This document shows, piece after piece, positions 1 through 8,360 of a DNA stretch of 64,000 nucleotides. The stretch spans positions 372,001 through 436,000 of the forward strand of contig NZ_JAHSTV010000002.1 of the NCBI RefSeq assembly GCF_019145235.1, read 5' to 3'. Made by a program: the position numbers and the translations under genes. The first letter of the stretch is position 1; each line of letters begins with the position of its first letter. The notes below the pieces were generated by a model, which was not told the DNA's origin, searched no databases, and saw only the letters and a program-made list of their open reading frames with translations. This stretch comes from Pseudomonas farris. GTDB taxonomy: Bacteria > Pseudomonadota > Gammaproteobacteria > Pseudomonadales > Pseudomonadaceae.

Positions 1-194
1 GCATGTGCCAGTTGCTGCACATCGGTGCCTTTGGCCCCAGTGATATCAAGGCTGGCCAGACTTTCCATCATCTGCGTCACCGCCAGAAAACGGCTGGCTG
101 CACTGCTATGCAGTACATCCAATGGCGCTTGGGTGGCCACCAGCAACACTGGAATGTTGTCTTCGTTATGCGTCATCGGCATGTGCGGATTCAT
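1..194 (-). CDS. Small protein of the DUF3077 neighbourhood, partial (5' part only)
   Basis: Reading on the minus strand from an ATG at 194 gives about 64 residues beginning MNPHMPMTHNEDNIPVLLV, with no stop before the window edge. The ATG overlaps the stop of the upstream DUF3077 gene in an ATGA arrangement at 191-194, so the two are probably translated as a coupled pair. I do not recognise a catalytic motif. Pairs of short proteins of this kind are common in fluorescent pseudomonads and have no established role that I know of. The 3' end is outside the window. Confidence 0.6.
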   Translation of the reverse strand, partial: MNPHMPMTHNEDNIPVLLVATQAPLDVLHSSAASRFLAVTQMMESLASLDITGAKGTDVQQLAH

Positions 195-475
195 GCATCA
201 CCTCCCGCCTGAGCGGCGTGTAAACCGTCGACCGAAGCTTGCACCAGCGAGCGTGCGGTGCCGAGCATCTGCTGGCTGGCCCAACGCAACGAAGCGCTGT
301 GTTCCGGGCGGGTGGCGGTGGGGGCTTGATGGGCGAGGGCTTCGGCGCAGCTGAGGTAGACCGAGGCGTGCTCCAGGGCGTCGAGTAACGGGATGCCGGG
401 TTGTACAGCGAAGAGGTGGTGGTCGACGTGGTCGCAGCGGACGAAGGGGGTGGATTTTGTGGTTGGTTCCGTCAT
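191..475 (-). CDS. DUF3077 family small protein
   Basis: This encodes 94 residues beginning MTEPTTKSTPFVRCDHVD. The body has the DUF3077 look, a segment FAVQPGIPLLDALEHASVYLSCAEAL followed here only in part, and an alanine-rich helical tail. An in-frame open stretch extends to 637, but it reads through a hairpin-bearing leader. I chose the ATG at 475 because homologues start near there and because a GGAGCTAC-like Shine-Dalgarno lies just upstream on the minus strand. The gene is coupled by ATGA to the next one. DUF3077 has no known function; the family is Pseudomonas-centred. Confidence 0.75.
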   Translation of the reverse strand: MTEPTTKSTPFVRCDHVDHHLFAVQPGIPLLDALEHASVYLSCAEALAHQAPTATRPEHSASLRWASQQMLGTARSLVQASVDGLHAAQAGGDA

Positions 476-740
476 GGTTGTAGCTCCGTGAGATTCAAAA
501 GAGCCGCCACAAAAAAACGCCGTCAAACGAAATTGGGTGGCAACTGTGCGTGGGTTGACGGACCGGCTCTCACGAACACCGGCGCACCCGAAGGTGCCCC
601 GCGCACAGTCGCCATAAAGGAAATGCAGCGGGCACAAAAGTGCTCGAGCAGAGAAAGGCTATGCGCGTCGTAAGAAAAATACAGGCCGTCAAACCCGATC
701 ACGAATGAGTCGTGACAGGCGCGAGGATAGGGAGTGAGGG
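476..740 (-). promoter_or_regulatory. Long structured leader upstream of the DUF3077 gene
   Basis: About 260 bases upstream of the DUF3077 start contain no convincing gene but do contain a tight hairpin at 584-597. On the minus strand it reads GCACC-TTCG-GGTGC, a UUCG-type tetraloop. Translating through this stretch gives a frame that I recall as a recurrent false N-terminal extension in DUF3077 annotations. That suggests the nucleotides are conserved as an untranslated leader rather than as protein. This is inference; no alignment was possible. Confidence 0.35.
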
Positions 741-853
741 CAGGGCCGTCAACCGGCGAAGCGCTTCTTCGCGTGTAGGTCTGTGCCGGTATGAATTCCA
801 CGCGCCCTGCCTTCAACAAGCGGCAGACGCGGTCCCAGAATTGACACAGATCC

Positions 854-945
854 ATGTGGGAGCGGGCTTGCTCGCGAAAGCGGTTATTCAGTTGACATGG
901 ATGTTGAATGACACACCGCATTCGCGAGCAAGCCCGCTCCCACAT
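854..945. repeat. REP inverted pair
   Basis: Two copies of the GTGGGAGCGGGCTTGCTCGC core face each other around a loop of about 40 bases in the 476-1017 gap. This is the main REP type of the window. The rest of the gap upstream of the acetyltransferase has no supported gene. Confidence 0.9.
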
Positions 946-1017
946 TTTGATCTCGCCACTCATGGGGATCGCGGTTTAGAGTGGTCGGCCACACACCGAT
1001 CAAGGACGAACACCGCC

Positions 1018-1533
1018 ATGCCTGACCACGACCCCGCCATTCACCTCGAACGCTTCAGCGAGCAGCACATCGAGGGCGTCACCGCGCTCTACAACGATCC
1101 GGCCGTGGCCCGGCAGGTGCTGCAAATGCCGTTTCAGTCCACCGAAGTCTGGCGCCAACGCCTGATGGCGGACAACGAGCGGGCGGTGAAACTGGTGGCG
1201 CTGCACCAGGGATCGGTCATCGGCAACATTGGACTTGAGCAGTTTTCGCGGATCCGCCGCAGCCACGCCGGCAGCCTCGGCATGTGTGTGGCCGTGGCTT
1301 GGCAGGGCAAGGGCGTCGGCTCGAAACTGCTGGCAGCAGCGCTGGACGTCGCCGACAACTGGATGAACCTGCAACGGGTCGAACTAACGGTGTACGCCGA
1401 CAACGAAGCGGCCATCGGTCTGTACCAGAAATTCGGTTTCGAGACCGAAGGCCTGTTTCGCGATTACGCCGTGCGTGACGGCCGGCTGGTCGATACCCTG
1501 AGCATGGCGCGCCTGCGTCGCGCTAGTAAGTGA
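1018..1533 (+). CDS. GNAT N-acetyltransferase, YhhY-like
   Basis: This 171-residue GNAT enzyme transfers acetyl from acetyl-CoA to an amine, probably of an amino acid or small molecule in the cytoplasm. The pattern closely follows E. coli YhhY: FQSTEVWRQRL near residue 40, IGNIGLEQFSRIRRSHAGSLG near 65-85, the acetyl-CoA loop AWQGKGVGSKLL around residue 95, and NEAAIGLYQKFGFETEG near 130-145. The ATG at 1018 was chosen because it matches the family N-terminus; the open frame begins far upstream inside the REP. It stands alone between REP pairs. Confidence 0.88.
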   Translation: MPDHDPAIHLERFSEQHIEGVTALYNDPAVARQVLQMPFQSTEVWRQRLMADNERAVKLVALHQGSVIGNIGLEQFSRIRRSHAGSLGMCVAVAWQGKGVGSKLLAAALDVADNWMNLQRVELTVYADNEAAIGLYQKFGFETEGLFRDYAVRDGRLVDTLSMARLRRASK

Positions 1534-1554
1534 AGAAATTTGAGCGACGAAAGT

Positions 1555-1664
1555 CCTGTAGGAGCGAGCGGTGCGGCGATCCGACTTGCCCGCGAAGAAC
1601 GATGACGCGTAATACCTGAAAAACCGCGGTGCATTCTTCGCGGGCAAGGCTCGCTCCTACAGGT
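1555..1664. repeat. REP inverted pair, GTAGGAGCGAG variant
   Basis: CTGTAGGAGCGAG near 1556 and CTCGCTCCTACAG near 1650 flank GCCCGCGAAGAA-type arms. It fills the gap between the acetyltransferase and the convergent racemase gene and may act as a transcription boundary. Confidence 0.85.
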
Positions 1665-1674
1665 TCTGCGCGAG

Positions 1675-2367
1675 TCAGTCGCCCAACGCGAACGCCACCG
1701 CCGCCTGCGCATGCAGTTCGGTGGTGTCGAGCAAGGGCAGGGCGCTGTGCTCGGGTTTGATCAGCAGGCCGATTTCGGTACAGCCGAGAATAATCGCCTG
1801 GGCGCCGCGTTCGGTCAGCGATTCGATCACCCGTTGATAGACCTGGCGTGAGGCTTCGCTGATCACCCCGACGCACAACTCGTCATAGATGATCCGGTGC
1901 ACGGCCTGGCGCTCCTCGGCCTCCGGCACTAGCACCGTCAGGCCTTTGGCCGTCAGACGCTCCTTGAGAAAGTCTTGCTCCATGGTGAACGCGGTGCCCA
2001 GCAAACCCACTCGCAGCGCGCTGGCGTCCAGTGCCGCTTGGCCGGCCGGATCGGCAATGTGCAGGAACGGAATATCGATGGAGGCCTGAATCTGCCCGGC
2101 CACCTTGTGCATTGTGTTGGTACACAGCACCACGCACTCGGCGCCGCCCGCTTCCAGACGCTGGGCCGCATCCACCAGAATCACCGCTGCATCGTCCCAG
2201 CGCCCGGCATGCTGGGCCTGTTCGACAGGGCCGAAGTCGACGCTGTACATCAACAGTTTTGCCGAGCGCAACGGCCCGAGGCGATCACGTACCTGCTGGT
2301 TGATGAGTCGGTAATACTCGGCGCTGGACTCCCAGCTCATGCCGCCGATAAGGCCGATGGTGCGCAT
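1675..2367 (-). CDS. Aspartate/glutamate racemase family protein
   Basis: This 230-residue protein belongs to the cofactor-independent Asp/Glu racemase family (YgeA/RacD type). It begins MRTIGLIGGMSWESSAEYY, the usual signature of the aspartate racemase branch. The two catalytic cysteines are visible in VLCTNTMHK (about residue 80) and ILGCTEIGLL (about residue 195), which together remove and return the alpha proton. Length and start are normal for the family. The neighbours give no pathway; substrate preference among D/L-Asp, Glu or other amino acids cannot be read from the sequence. Confidence 0.88.
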   Translation of the reverse strand: MRTIGLIGGMSWESSAEYYRLINQQVRDRLGPLRSAKLLMYSVDFGPVEQAQHAGRWDDAAVILVDAAQRLEAGGAECVVLCTNTMHKVAGQIQASIDIPFLHIADPAGQAALDASALRVGLLGTAFTMEQDFLKERLTAKGLTVLVPEAEERQAVHRIIYDELCVGVISEASRQVYQRVIESLTERGAQAIILGCTEIGLLIKPEHSALPLLDTTELHAQAAVAFALGD

Positions 2368-2483
2368 TGGATTTCCTCAGGCTATGGCCTGTGTTGAGAG
2401 GCCAGGCCTGAAGGGAGTTTCCATTTGTTCATTGGCGAGCACCAGCGATAAATCAACTGTAATGCTCATGTTTTGGTGAAGTG

Positions 2484-2952
2484 TCATGGTGCCTTTTCAG
2501 GCAAGGGGACGACATGATTGCAGCCAGCCTCCAAGGTTTTTGCATACCCCACATCAGGTCGCCACGGTTCCAGGTTCCACTGTGGTTTATCTCGTGCAAT
2601 CGCCAAATGACAGATCAGTTGATGGCGCATCCCATGAGTATTTTTCCAGTAGCGGCTATTGGAATAGTCACGGGTGAGCTCATCCCACAGCCTGGGTCCC
2701 TTCCGGTAGTGTCCGTCGCGCACAAGTCGTGGGCGTAATAGAGAACGACCACCGATAGTCCCGATAAACCCATTGCGCACTTTCGACGTATTTCACACAG
2801 CGCTCCACAGTGAGGATGTAGCTGTCAGGAGCATCTTTTGCTGTTTGCGCATAAAGGGGCGAGTTGATACTCAACATCAAACCCACGCCCATTAGCGAAT
2901 GAAAGAGAATGCGCGGAGCGTTGCCGAGCGTGCGCGACAGTAGGGTGTTCAT
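2484..2952 (-). pseudogene. DUF2599 domain protein, disrupted by a frameshift
   Basis: Two overlapping frames together make one DUF2599 protein. The first (start 2952, stop at 2680) has a signal peptide ending near LYAQ and the family opening CVKYVESAQWVYRDYRWSFSITPTTC. The second (stop at 2484) carries the rest: LWDELTRDYS, YWKNTHGMRHQLICH and PQWNLEPWRPDVGYAKT. The frames differ by one base, and the switch must lie in about 2690-2740, where the run AAGGGACCC occurs. The ATG overlaps the stop of the halovibrin-like gene (2949-2952), so it is the second gene of a coupled pair. It is either a genuine recent pseudogene or a sequencing indel. Confidence 0.75.
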
Positions 2953-3875
2953 TGAGTCACCACCTGATCCGCCTGAGCGTAGGCAAAACTGGAGTTTCCA
3001 TCGGCACTAGCGGCCGGCGTTAGCCGCACAATCGGTACAACGATTCTCGGGTTGGTCGAGTTATAGAAGTCCTGTTGGTTGTATCGAGCTTCGGCAAGGC
3101 CGGCGTTGGTACCACCGTAAATATAGAAAAACGCCATGATCGGGAACTTGTTGGGGTCGCGAAAGCTCCAGGTCTTGATCTGAATTTCGTTATGCTCGTT
3201 GTACCCCGTCACACCAGCAAGGCCTCTGGCGCGTATGGATTGATAGAAGGCCGGGCCTGCTAATGTGTTGCGGTCGTCCGATACATCGAACCCGCATTGG
3301 CGCTGGTTGGGGTTTCCTCCAGGAGTCTTCCAGACGGTGAGCCATTGTTCTGCACTGGTTACCCCAGCGTTATGGCAGATCTGACTTTGAGCCGGATAAG
3401 TGGGGTGGGCGACGCAGACGGCATTGGCATTACGGGTCCAGGTCCATGCGTCATAGGGATAGGAACATAGGTAGTCCAAGTCATACTTGTCTGTCGGCGC
3501 TTCGAAGATCGGATACAGGATATAGCCGTTACCATGACCCCAGGCGAGTCGGCCAAAATTGGAATCCGCCCGCAGATAAGAGAATGAAACCCCGCCACTT
3601 TTCACTGAGGTAGGGCTGGGGTCCCATACTTTATAGGCGGGGTTTTGTACCGTGACCCTAAGGGTCACGCCAGAACACAGGAACGCGGGTTGCGAGTCTG
3701 ACTTGTTGCAGTTGGGAAATTTGCGGTTGTACAGCGTGTTCAGTTGGGTGGCGATGGCAGGACCATTCAGGGTCTGGACATTATTAAGCGTCCCTACTTC
3801 ACTCGGTGGTTTTATATCGACCTGAGTGCAACCCACCATTAACGCGACTAACAGAACACCTATTATTTTTTGCAT
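2949..3875 (-). CDS. Halovibrin (HvnA)-like lipoprotein, putative ADP-ribosyltransferase
   Basis: A 308-residue lipoprotein. The start at 3875 (MQKIIGVLLVALMVGCTQ) has GAGGGA seven bases upstream and a lipobox VGC; an upstream in-frame ATG at 3899 is less likely. The body resembles the Pseudomonas proteins annotated as halovibrin HvnA, related to the secreted ADP-ribosyltransferases of Vibrio fischeri. A possible R-S-E transferase signature can be traced: GVTLRVTV (Arg), GGVSFSYLR (Ser-x-x), and NEHNEIQIKTW (acidic pair), though this assignment is my inference. The following gene, a DUF2599 protein, overlaps by ATGA, so the two are translated together, as expected for an effector and a secreted partner. 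Confidence 0.65.
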   Translation of the reverse strand: MQKIIGVLLVALMVGCTQVDIKPPSEVGTLNNVQTLNGPAIATQLNTLYNRKFPNCNKSDSQPAFLCSGVTLRVTVQNPAYKVWDPSPTSVKSGGVSFSYLRADSNFGRLAWGHGNGYILYPIFEAPTDKYDLDYLCSYPYDAWTWTRNANAVCVAHPTYPAQSQICHNAGVTSAEQWLTVWKTPGGNPNQRQCGFDVSDDRNTLAGPAFYQSIRARGLAGVTGYNEHNEIQIKTWSFRDPNKFPIMAFFYIYGGTNAGLAEARYNQQDFYNSTNPRIVVPIVRLTPAASADGNSSFAYAQADQVVTQ

Positions 3876-3950
3876 GACAAATCCCTCGTCTACATTCAAG
3901 TCAAGCCGCTAAATCAGAAACTTCACAAAGTGCGTTGCAACGTGCTTTTG

Positions 3951-5339
3951 TCAAAGGCGCAGGCGCAATACCCACGAAAATCTCAACTTCTCACCACTCC
4001 CGGTACGAAGAATCGTGTAGTTGATTTGCACAGGTAACCCTGCACTTTCGGTGATCCATGAGGGTTCGATAGGCAAGCGCATTTCTGAGGTGTTGGTGAT
4101 GTTGAATTCGGCACCGTAACGCTTGTATCTACCGTGCCAGGCAATACGCACGCTGTAACCGGTGCTCATGCCGACGTAGCTGACCATTGCCGTTCGTTTG
4201 TCTGACGACAACCTGGGCTCGGTGAGTACCAGGTTTCCCACTTGCGTGACGCTGAGGTGGAGCGGGCGAGATTCCAGCGGCATCGGGTCGATGGAGCGTT
4301 GAACCGTGTAATACACCTTGGCGACTTTCCCGATGCAATCGATGACATCGATCCGCTTCACTTTGAATGTCAGGGTTTGACCTGAATACTCGATGGTTTG
4401 TATTTCACTGCCATAGGTGCTGTTGCGACCGACCCAATAGACTTTTACGGTTTGTCTCGGCGCCGAGCCGGTGAAAGCGACTTGTACAGTGGCGAACTCG
4501 GCGTCATAAAAGTCTTCTTGAATGTTCAGCAGGGTACCGTTGGCCTCCAATACGCTGGGCGGCCTCAGATCCAGAGCCGGTTGTTGGAGATGCACATCGA
4601 TCTCAAGGATCGCGGATTGGCCGGAAGAATTGCCGAGCTGATCAGTGACCGAAAACCGGAAAGGGGTACGTGGGTTATCGCCAATTCTTTCGAAAACCGG
4701 AGTAAAGAGTGTTTCGGTTACCACCGGGCTGCCTGGAGCCGCCTCTGCAGGGGTTACTTTGTGATCGACATAGGTCGTGCCAATGCTCAGGCGAATGTCG
4801 TCATAGGCGCGTCTATTGGAGTAGTCCATTCCGGTCACGACACCGCGATCCGCCTGTGCCCTGTCCACCCCCTTGGTCTGCACATCGGCGGAAACCTGTA
4901 CCTTGCGGGCCGAATGGCCAGGCTCTCCGGGTGCCAGGGTATGGAAGAGCACTTTTAATGTGAGGGACTCTTCGGGTGTTGTCTGACCTACCCTCCTTAC
5001 CTTGTAGTAGATCTCGTTGATACCCTCTTGGAGAATGCCTTTGGGGATGAACAGCCTGACACGATCATTCTCCTCGCCGGGATTGATGGTTTTGCCAGCC
5101 ACGGGGGGGGCTCTGCCGACGACGAACAGATCAACGCGGTCGTCTACAGCCATGACAACAGACCTGGACGCCGCATTGATCCAAGGGTCAATCAAGCATA
5201 AGAGTCCTTCAGGATATTCGTCGAAGAGGGATAAGGGGATGCCTCCTTCCGGATTGGCATCGTGAATGACCGGCTTTTTCAACCCCTGAATGATCACGGG
5301 GTAGAGGACTAGAACATTGTTGTTGATTTGATTACCCAT
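3951..5339 (-). CDS. Ig-like repeat protein of unknown function
   Basis: A 462-residue protein with no signal peptide or membrane segment. The sequence is beta-rich and repetitive in style: modules near residues 15-130, 150-250, 265-360 and 365-460 recur with patterns such as IYYKV, YYTVQR and INYTILR at strand ends, as in bacterial Ig-like folds. Many fluorescent pseudomonads carry multi-copy proteins of this look. No catalytic motif is seen. A perfect 16-base palindrome lies 83 bases upstream of the start. How it would leave the cell is unclear, because there is no Sec signal. Confidence 0.6.
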   Translation of the reverse strand: MGNQINNNVLVLYPVIIQGLKKPVIHDANPEGGIPLSLFDEYPEGLLCLIDPWINAASRSVVMAVDDRVDLFVVGRAPPVAGKTINPGEENDRVRLFIPKGILQEGINEIYYKVRRVGQTTPEESLTLKVLFHTLAPGEPGHSARKVQVSADVQTKGVDRAQADRGVVTGMDYSNRRAYDDIRLSIGTTYVDHKVTPAEAAPGSPVVTETLFTPVFERIGDNPRTPFRFSVTDQLGNSSGQSAILEIDVHLQQPALDLRPPSVLEANGTLLNIQEDFYDAEFATVQVAFTGSAPRQTVKVYWVGRNSTYGSEIQTIEYSGQTLTFKVKRIDVIDCIGKVAKVYYTVQRSIDPMPLESRPLHLSVTQVGNLVLTEPRLSSDKRTAMVSYVGMSTGYSVRIAWHGRYKRYGAEFNITNTSEMRLPIEPSWITESAGLPVQINYTILRTGSGEKLRFSWVLRLRL

Positions 5340-5421
5340 TACCCGTCTCCTTGAGACTGATTCGCACCATCCGTTATTTGGGTCGCGGGTCTATCAAACA
5401 CCCGCTCAAGTGAGCTGGCTA

Positions 5422-5437
5422 CTGTCAGATCTGACAG
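5422..5437. promoter_or_regulatory. Perfect 16-base palindrome, candidate operator
   Basis: CTGTCAGATCTGACAG is its own reverse complement. It sits between the Ig-like gene (start 5339, minus) and the unknown gene at 5587 (plus), a position suited to an operator for either. No other copy was noticed in the window. Confidence 0.45.
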
Positions 5438-5586
5438 GTAAAGCCGTGTAAATTGGGTTTTTCGATACCGTCTGTCGTAAATTTCTCCATTGATCATTCA
5501 TCAGTCGCTGTTTTAAATGAACAGTTCTGTACTCAATCTGCCATGCTCAAAAACCGCAGCACCGCTTCAACCAAAGGAACACCGCA

Positions 5587-6081
5587 ATGGACGACGTACA
5601 GCAACTGGGCGAGATGCTTCGCCACTATGCAGATAGCGAAGCGCACAAGAAGCAACTGTTTGAGTCGCAATCGGCCGTGTGGGCGACGCGCATTGGTGAG
5701 TTGTTCGATCAGATCCAGCAGTGGCTGGCGCCGGTCCTGACGCCGAATCTGTTGGAAGTGAGCCGCGAGGCGTATGTCGCGTCCGGGCCGAGCGTTCCAG
5801 CGGAGACGTCGACGTTCAAGACCGAGAAGCTGAGCATCGTCATCGCCGGAAAACCGGTGGAGTTTGTGCCCGACGTGATGGGCGTAGGTGGGCAGATTTC
5901 CCTCGCAGTAATGGGCTTGACCGCCGCGCGTTATGGCAGCATTTCGCTGGTGTGCCTGCCGCCCTCCAGCAGTTGGCAGTGGCGCAAGACCAATGGCTTG
6001 AAAGACCCGGACACTTTTGCCTTCGATGCGAACTTTTTGGCGCAGCAGCTGCAGAGCCTGATTCCCCGCGAGCGCGGCTGA
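5587..6081 (+). CDS. Conserved hypothetical protein
   Basis: This encodes 164 residues beginning MDDVQQLGEMLRHYAD; AAGGAACACCGCA just upstream supplies the ribosome site. The first 50 residues look helical and amphipathic (KKQLFESQSAVWATRIGEL), followed by a beta-rich C-terminal part with KLSIVIAGKPVEFVPD and YGSISLVCLPPSSSWQW. I do not recognise a family. There is no signal peptide or membrane segment. It is followed directly by a REP pair and convergent genes, so it is probably monocistronic. Confidence 0.65.
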   Translation: MDDVQQLGEMLRHYADSEAHKKQLFESQSAVWATRIGELFDQIQQWLAPVLTPNLLEVSREAYVASGPSVPAETSTFKTEKLSIVIAGKPVEFVPDVMGVGGQISLAVMGLTAARYGSISLVCLPPSSSWQWRKTNGLKDPDTFAFDANFLAQQLQSLIPRERG

Positions 6082-6111
6082 AGCGTGTTATTTGTGACGA
6101 ACACATAACCA

Positions 6112-6204
6112 CTGTGGGAGCGGGCTTGCTCGCGAAGGCGGACTAACATTCAACATTGATGCTGAATGTTATGGCCTCTTCGCGAGCAAGCCCGCTCCCA
6201 CATT
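6112..6204. repeat. REP inverted pair
   Basis: Facing copies of GTGGGAGCGGGCTTGCTCGC separated by a stem-rich loop with CATTCAACATT/GAATGTT. It lies between convergent genes. Confidence 0.9.
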
Positions 6205-6262
6205 GATTTGCGGCGTTCGCAACAGATGGATTCGCTGCAGCTCCCTCAGTAGGTTGGGTGTA

Positions 6263-6484
6263 TCAGATTTCGAGGTTGCCCCAACCCGGCTTCACTTCTT
6301 CCGGCGCTACTGCTTTCACGGTCTTGCCCGTCGCCAACTCCACCCGCCGCGCCACTTCGGGGTCATCGGCAAACGGAATCAGGCTGGCATCGTCCAGGCT
6401 CTCGGCCGTCTGGTGTTTCAGGCAGTACTCAACCGCCAACCAAAGCCCCAAAACACCCAATAGATTCAACCCCATCTCGATCAT
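6263..6484 (-). CDS. Small single-span membrane protein paired with CcoN (PA4134-like)
   Basis: This 73-residue protein opens with a hydrophobic span (MGLNLLGVLGLWLAVEY, residues 4-20), followed by an acidic, charged soluble tail. It starts 15 bases after the ccoN stop with AAGGAGCCGGAC as ribosome site, so it is in the same operon. The position matches the small gene next to ccoN4 (PA4134) in P. aeruginosa. A CcoQ-like role, helping assembly or stability of a cbb3 complex, is inferred from position and topology only; it does not show clear CcoQ sequence. Confidence 0.7.
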   Translation of the reverse strand: MIEMGLNLLGVLGLWLAVEYCLKHQTAESLDDASLIPFADDPEVARRVELATGKTVKAVAPEEVKPGWGNLEI

Positions 6485-6499
6485 GTCCGGCTCCTTGCC

Positions 6500-7927
6500 T
6501 CAGGCAATTTGCGCTTCAAGTTCGGCCATTTTCACGTCCGCCACACGCACCGTGCGCCAGGTGTTGTAGGCCATCAGCAACATGCCGCTGAGGAAGAACA
6601 CCCCGCCGACAAAGCGCACCACGAACCCCGGATGACTGGCTTGCAAGGCTTCGACGAAGGAGTAGGTCAGCGTGCCGTCGTCGTTGATCGCGCGCCACAT
6701 TAACCCCTGGGTGATGCCGTTGACCCACATCGAGGCGATGTAGAGTACGGTGCCGATGGTCGCTAGCCAGAAGTGTGTGTTGATCAGGCCGATGCTGTGC
6801 ATCTGCGGGCGACCGAAGACTTTCGGGACCATGTGGTAGATGGCACCAAACGTGATCATCGCCACCCAACCGAGGGCCCCGGCGTGAACGTGGCCGATGG
6901 TCCAGTCGGTATAGTGGGAGAGGGCGTTGACCGTCTTGATCGCCATCATCGGCCCTTCAAACGTCGACATGCCGTAGAAGGCCAATGACAGCACCAGAAA
7001 GCGCAGGATCGGGTCGGTGCGCAACTTATGCCAGGCCCCCGACAACGTCATCATCCCATTGATCATCCCGCCCCAGCTCGGCGCCAGCAGAATCAGCGAC
7101 ATCGCCATGCCCAGCGACTGCGCCCAGTCTGGCAGTGCGGTGTAGTGCAGGTGGTGCGGGCCGGCCCAGATGTACAGGGTGATCAGCGCCCAGAAATGCA
7201 CGATGGACAAGCGATAGGAATACACCGGCCGATTGACCTGTTTCGGCACGAAGTAATACATCATCCCGAGGAAGCCGGTGGTCAGGAAAAACCCCACGGC
7301 GTTGTGCCCGTACCACCACTGGACCATGGCGTCGGTGGCTCCGGAATACACCGGATACGACTTGAACCAGTCCACCGGAATCGACAGGTGATTGACCACG
7401 TGCAGCATGGCGATCACCACGATGAACGCGCCGAAAAACCAGTTGCCGACGTAGATGTGCTTGGTCTTGCGTTGCACCACGGTGGTGAAGAACACGATGG
7501 CGTAAGCGACCCAGACCACCGTCATCCACACCGCACCGGAGAATTCGATCTCGGCATATTCCTTGGTGGTGGTGTAGCCCAGCGGCAGGGTAATCAGCAT
7601 CACCACGATTACCGATTGCCAGCCCCAGAAGGTGAAGGCGGCGAGCTTGTCGGAGTACAGCCGAATCTGGCAGGTGCGTTGCACCGCGTAGTAACTGGCG
7701 GCGAATTGCGCGCTGCCGGCAAAGCCGAAAATCACCAGGCTGGTGTGCAGCGGGCGCAAGCGGCCGAAGGTGGTCCACGGCAGGTCGAGGTTCATCTCGG
7801 GCCATACCAGTTGCGAGGCGATCCATACCCCCATCGCCATCCCGACGACACCCCAGACGATGGTTGCCACGACGAATTGGCGAACGACCTTGTAGTTATA
7901 GGCCTGTCCGATTGTTGCTGTGCTCAT
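6500..7927 (-). CDS. ccoN: Orphan cbb3-type cytochrome c oxidase catalytic subunit I (CcoN4-like)
   Basis: A 475-residue polytopic heme-copper oxidase subunit that reduces O2 at a heme b3-CuB centre and pumps protons. Haem- and copper-ligand histidines are visible in [12 protein letters not shown] (early), [11 protein letters not shown] and [13 protein letters not shown] (CuB region), and [12 protein letters not shown]. The start at 7927 ([12 protein letters not shown]) has GGAAGAA upstream; an in-frame upstream start is weaker. No ccoO or ccoP is adjacent. This mirrors P. aeruginosa ccoN4 (PA4133), whose product is known to form mixed complexes with subunits from other loci and to support growth with cyanide. 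The promoter carries the shared bipartite motif at 8012-8048, and nirA is divergent. Confidence 0.92.
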   Translation of the reverse strand: MSTATIGQAYNYKVVRQFVVATIVWGVVGMAMGVWIASQLVWPEMNLDLPWTTFGRLRPLHTSLVIFGFAGSAQFAASYYAVQRTCQIRLYSDKLAAFTFWGWQSVIVVMLITLPLGYTTTKEYAEIEFSGAVWMTVVWVAYAIVFFTTVVQRKTKHIYVGNWFFGAFIVVIAMLHVVNHLSIPVDWFKSYPVYSGATDAMVQWWYGHNAVGFFLTTGFLGMMYYFVPKQVNRPVYSYRLSIVHFWALITLYIWAGPHHLHYTALPDWAQSLGMAMSLILLAPSWGGMINGMMTLSGAWHKLRTDPILRFLVLSLAFYGMSTFEGPMMAIKTVNALSHYTDWTIGHVHAGALGWVAMITFGAIYHMVPKVFGRPQMHSIGLINTHFWLATIGTVLYIASMWVNGITQGLMWRAINDDGTLTYSFVEALQASHPGFVVRFVGGVFFLSGMLLMAYNTWRTVRVADVKMAELEAQIA

Positions 7928-8011
7928 GGTCAGTTCTTCCACGGTTGCAAAGACTTGCCAGGCCACCCGGTCTGGCATGCCATGAACTGTAGAAACCCTG
8001 CCGCCAACAAA

Positions 8012-8048
8012 ACAGACTCAGAAAAACCGAGTTTGTGCGGATCAGATG
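8012..8048 (-). promoter_or_regulatory. Bipartite CTGAT/CTGA motif, ccoN promoter
   Basis: On the minus strand this reads CATCTGATCCGC, 15 bases, then CTGAGTCTGT, ending 85 bases before the ccoN ATG. The same two blocks with the same 15-base spacer occur upstream of ccoG (28171-28207), and a slightly diverged copy points the other way at nirA (8079-8112). It is likely an operator for the MocR-type regulator; that link is inference. Confidence 0.65.
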
Positions 8049-8078
8049 GGATGCGGGCCTGAGGCCATAGGCTGCGCT

Positions 8079-8112
8079 CTGATACGGTTTTTTAGTGTGT
8101 AGCTGAATCTGT
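8079..8112 (+). promoter_or_regulatory. Bipartite CTGAT/CTGA motif, nirA promoter
   Basis: CTGATACGG, 15 bases, CTGAATCTGT on the plus strand, 30 bases from the divergent ccoN copy and pointing to nirA. It matches the ccoN and ccoG copies in both half-sites and in spacing. The remainder of the 7928-8360 gap holds a REP pair. Confidence 0.6.
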
Positions 8113-8203
8113 AACGTGCTGCGCTGCCGGTGCATAGTCGCCACCTCAAGAACGAGCCGCAGAGCCTGATGCAGACCAGTTAAGGAATTGAACACCGCAA
8201 TCC

Positions 8204-8297
8204 TTGTGGGAGCGGGCTTGCTCGCGAAGACGGAGTGTCAGTCACCCGGTAATGTTGAATGTGACGGCCTCTTCGCGAGCAAGCCCGCTCCCACAGG
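8204..8297. repeat. REP inverted pair
   Basis: Facing GTGGGAGCGGGCTTGCTCGCGAA copies lie between the bipartite motif and the nirA start. The REP is therefore likely within the nirA 5' untranslated leader, if the motif marks its promoter. Confidence 0.9.
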
Positions 8298-8360
8298 TTC
8301 TGCACCTGACTGACTGGCATTAGCCACAGAGCCCGATAATCCTGATGAGGTGGCAGCCAC

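Noticed and set aside
523..963. 146-codon minus frame between the DUF3077 gene and the acetyltransferase
   Set aside because: It begins in a REP pair, runs through the hairpin leader and has no ribosome site or family motif.
7928..8100. Anr/Fnr box (TTGAT-N4-ATCAA) upstream of ccoN
   Set aside because: I looked for it because other cbb3 operons have one, but no acceptable match was found.
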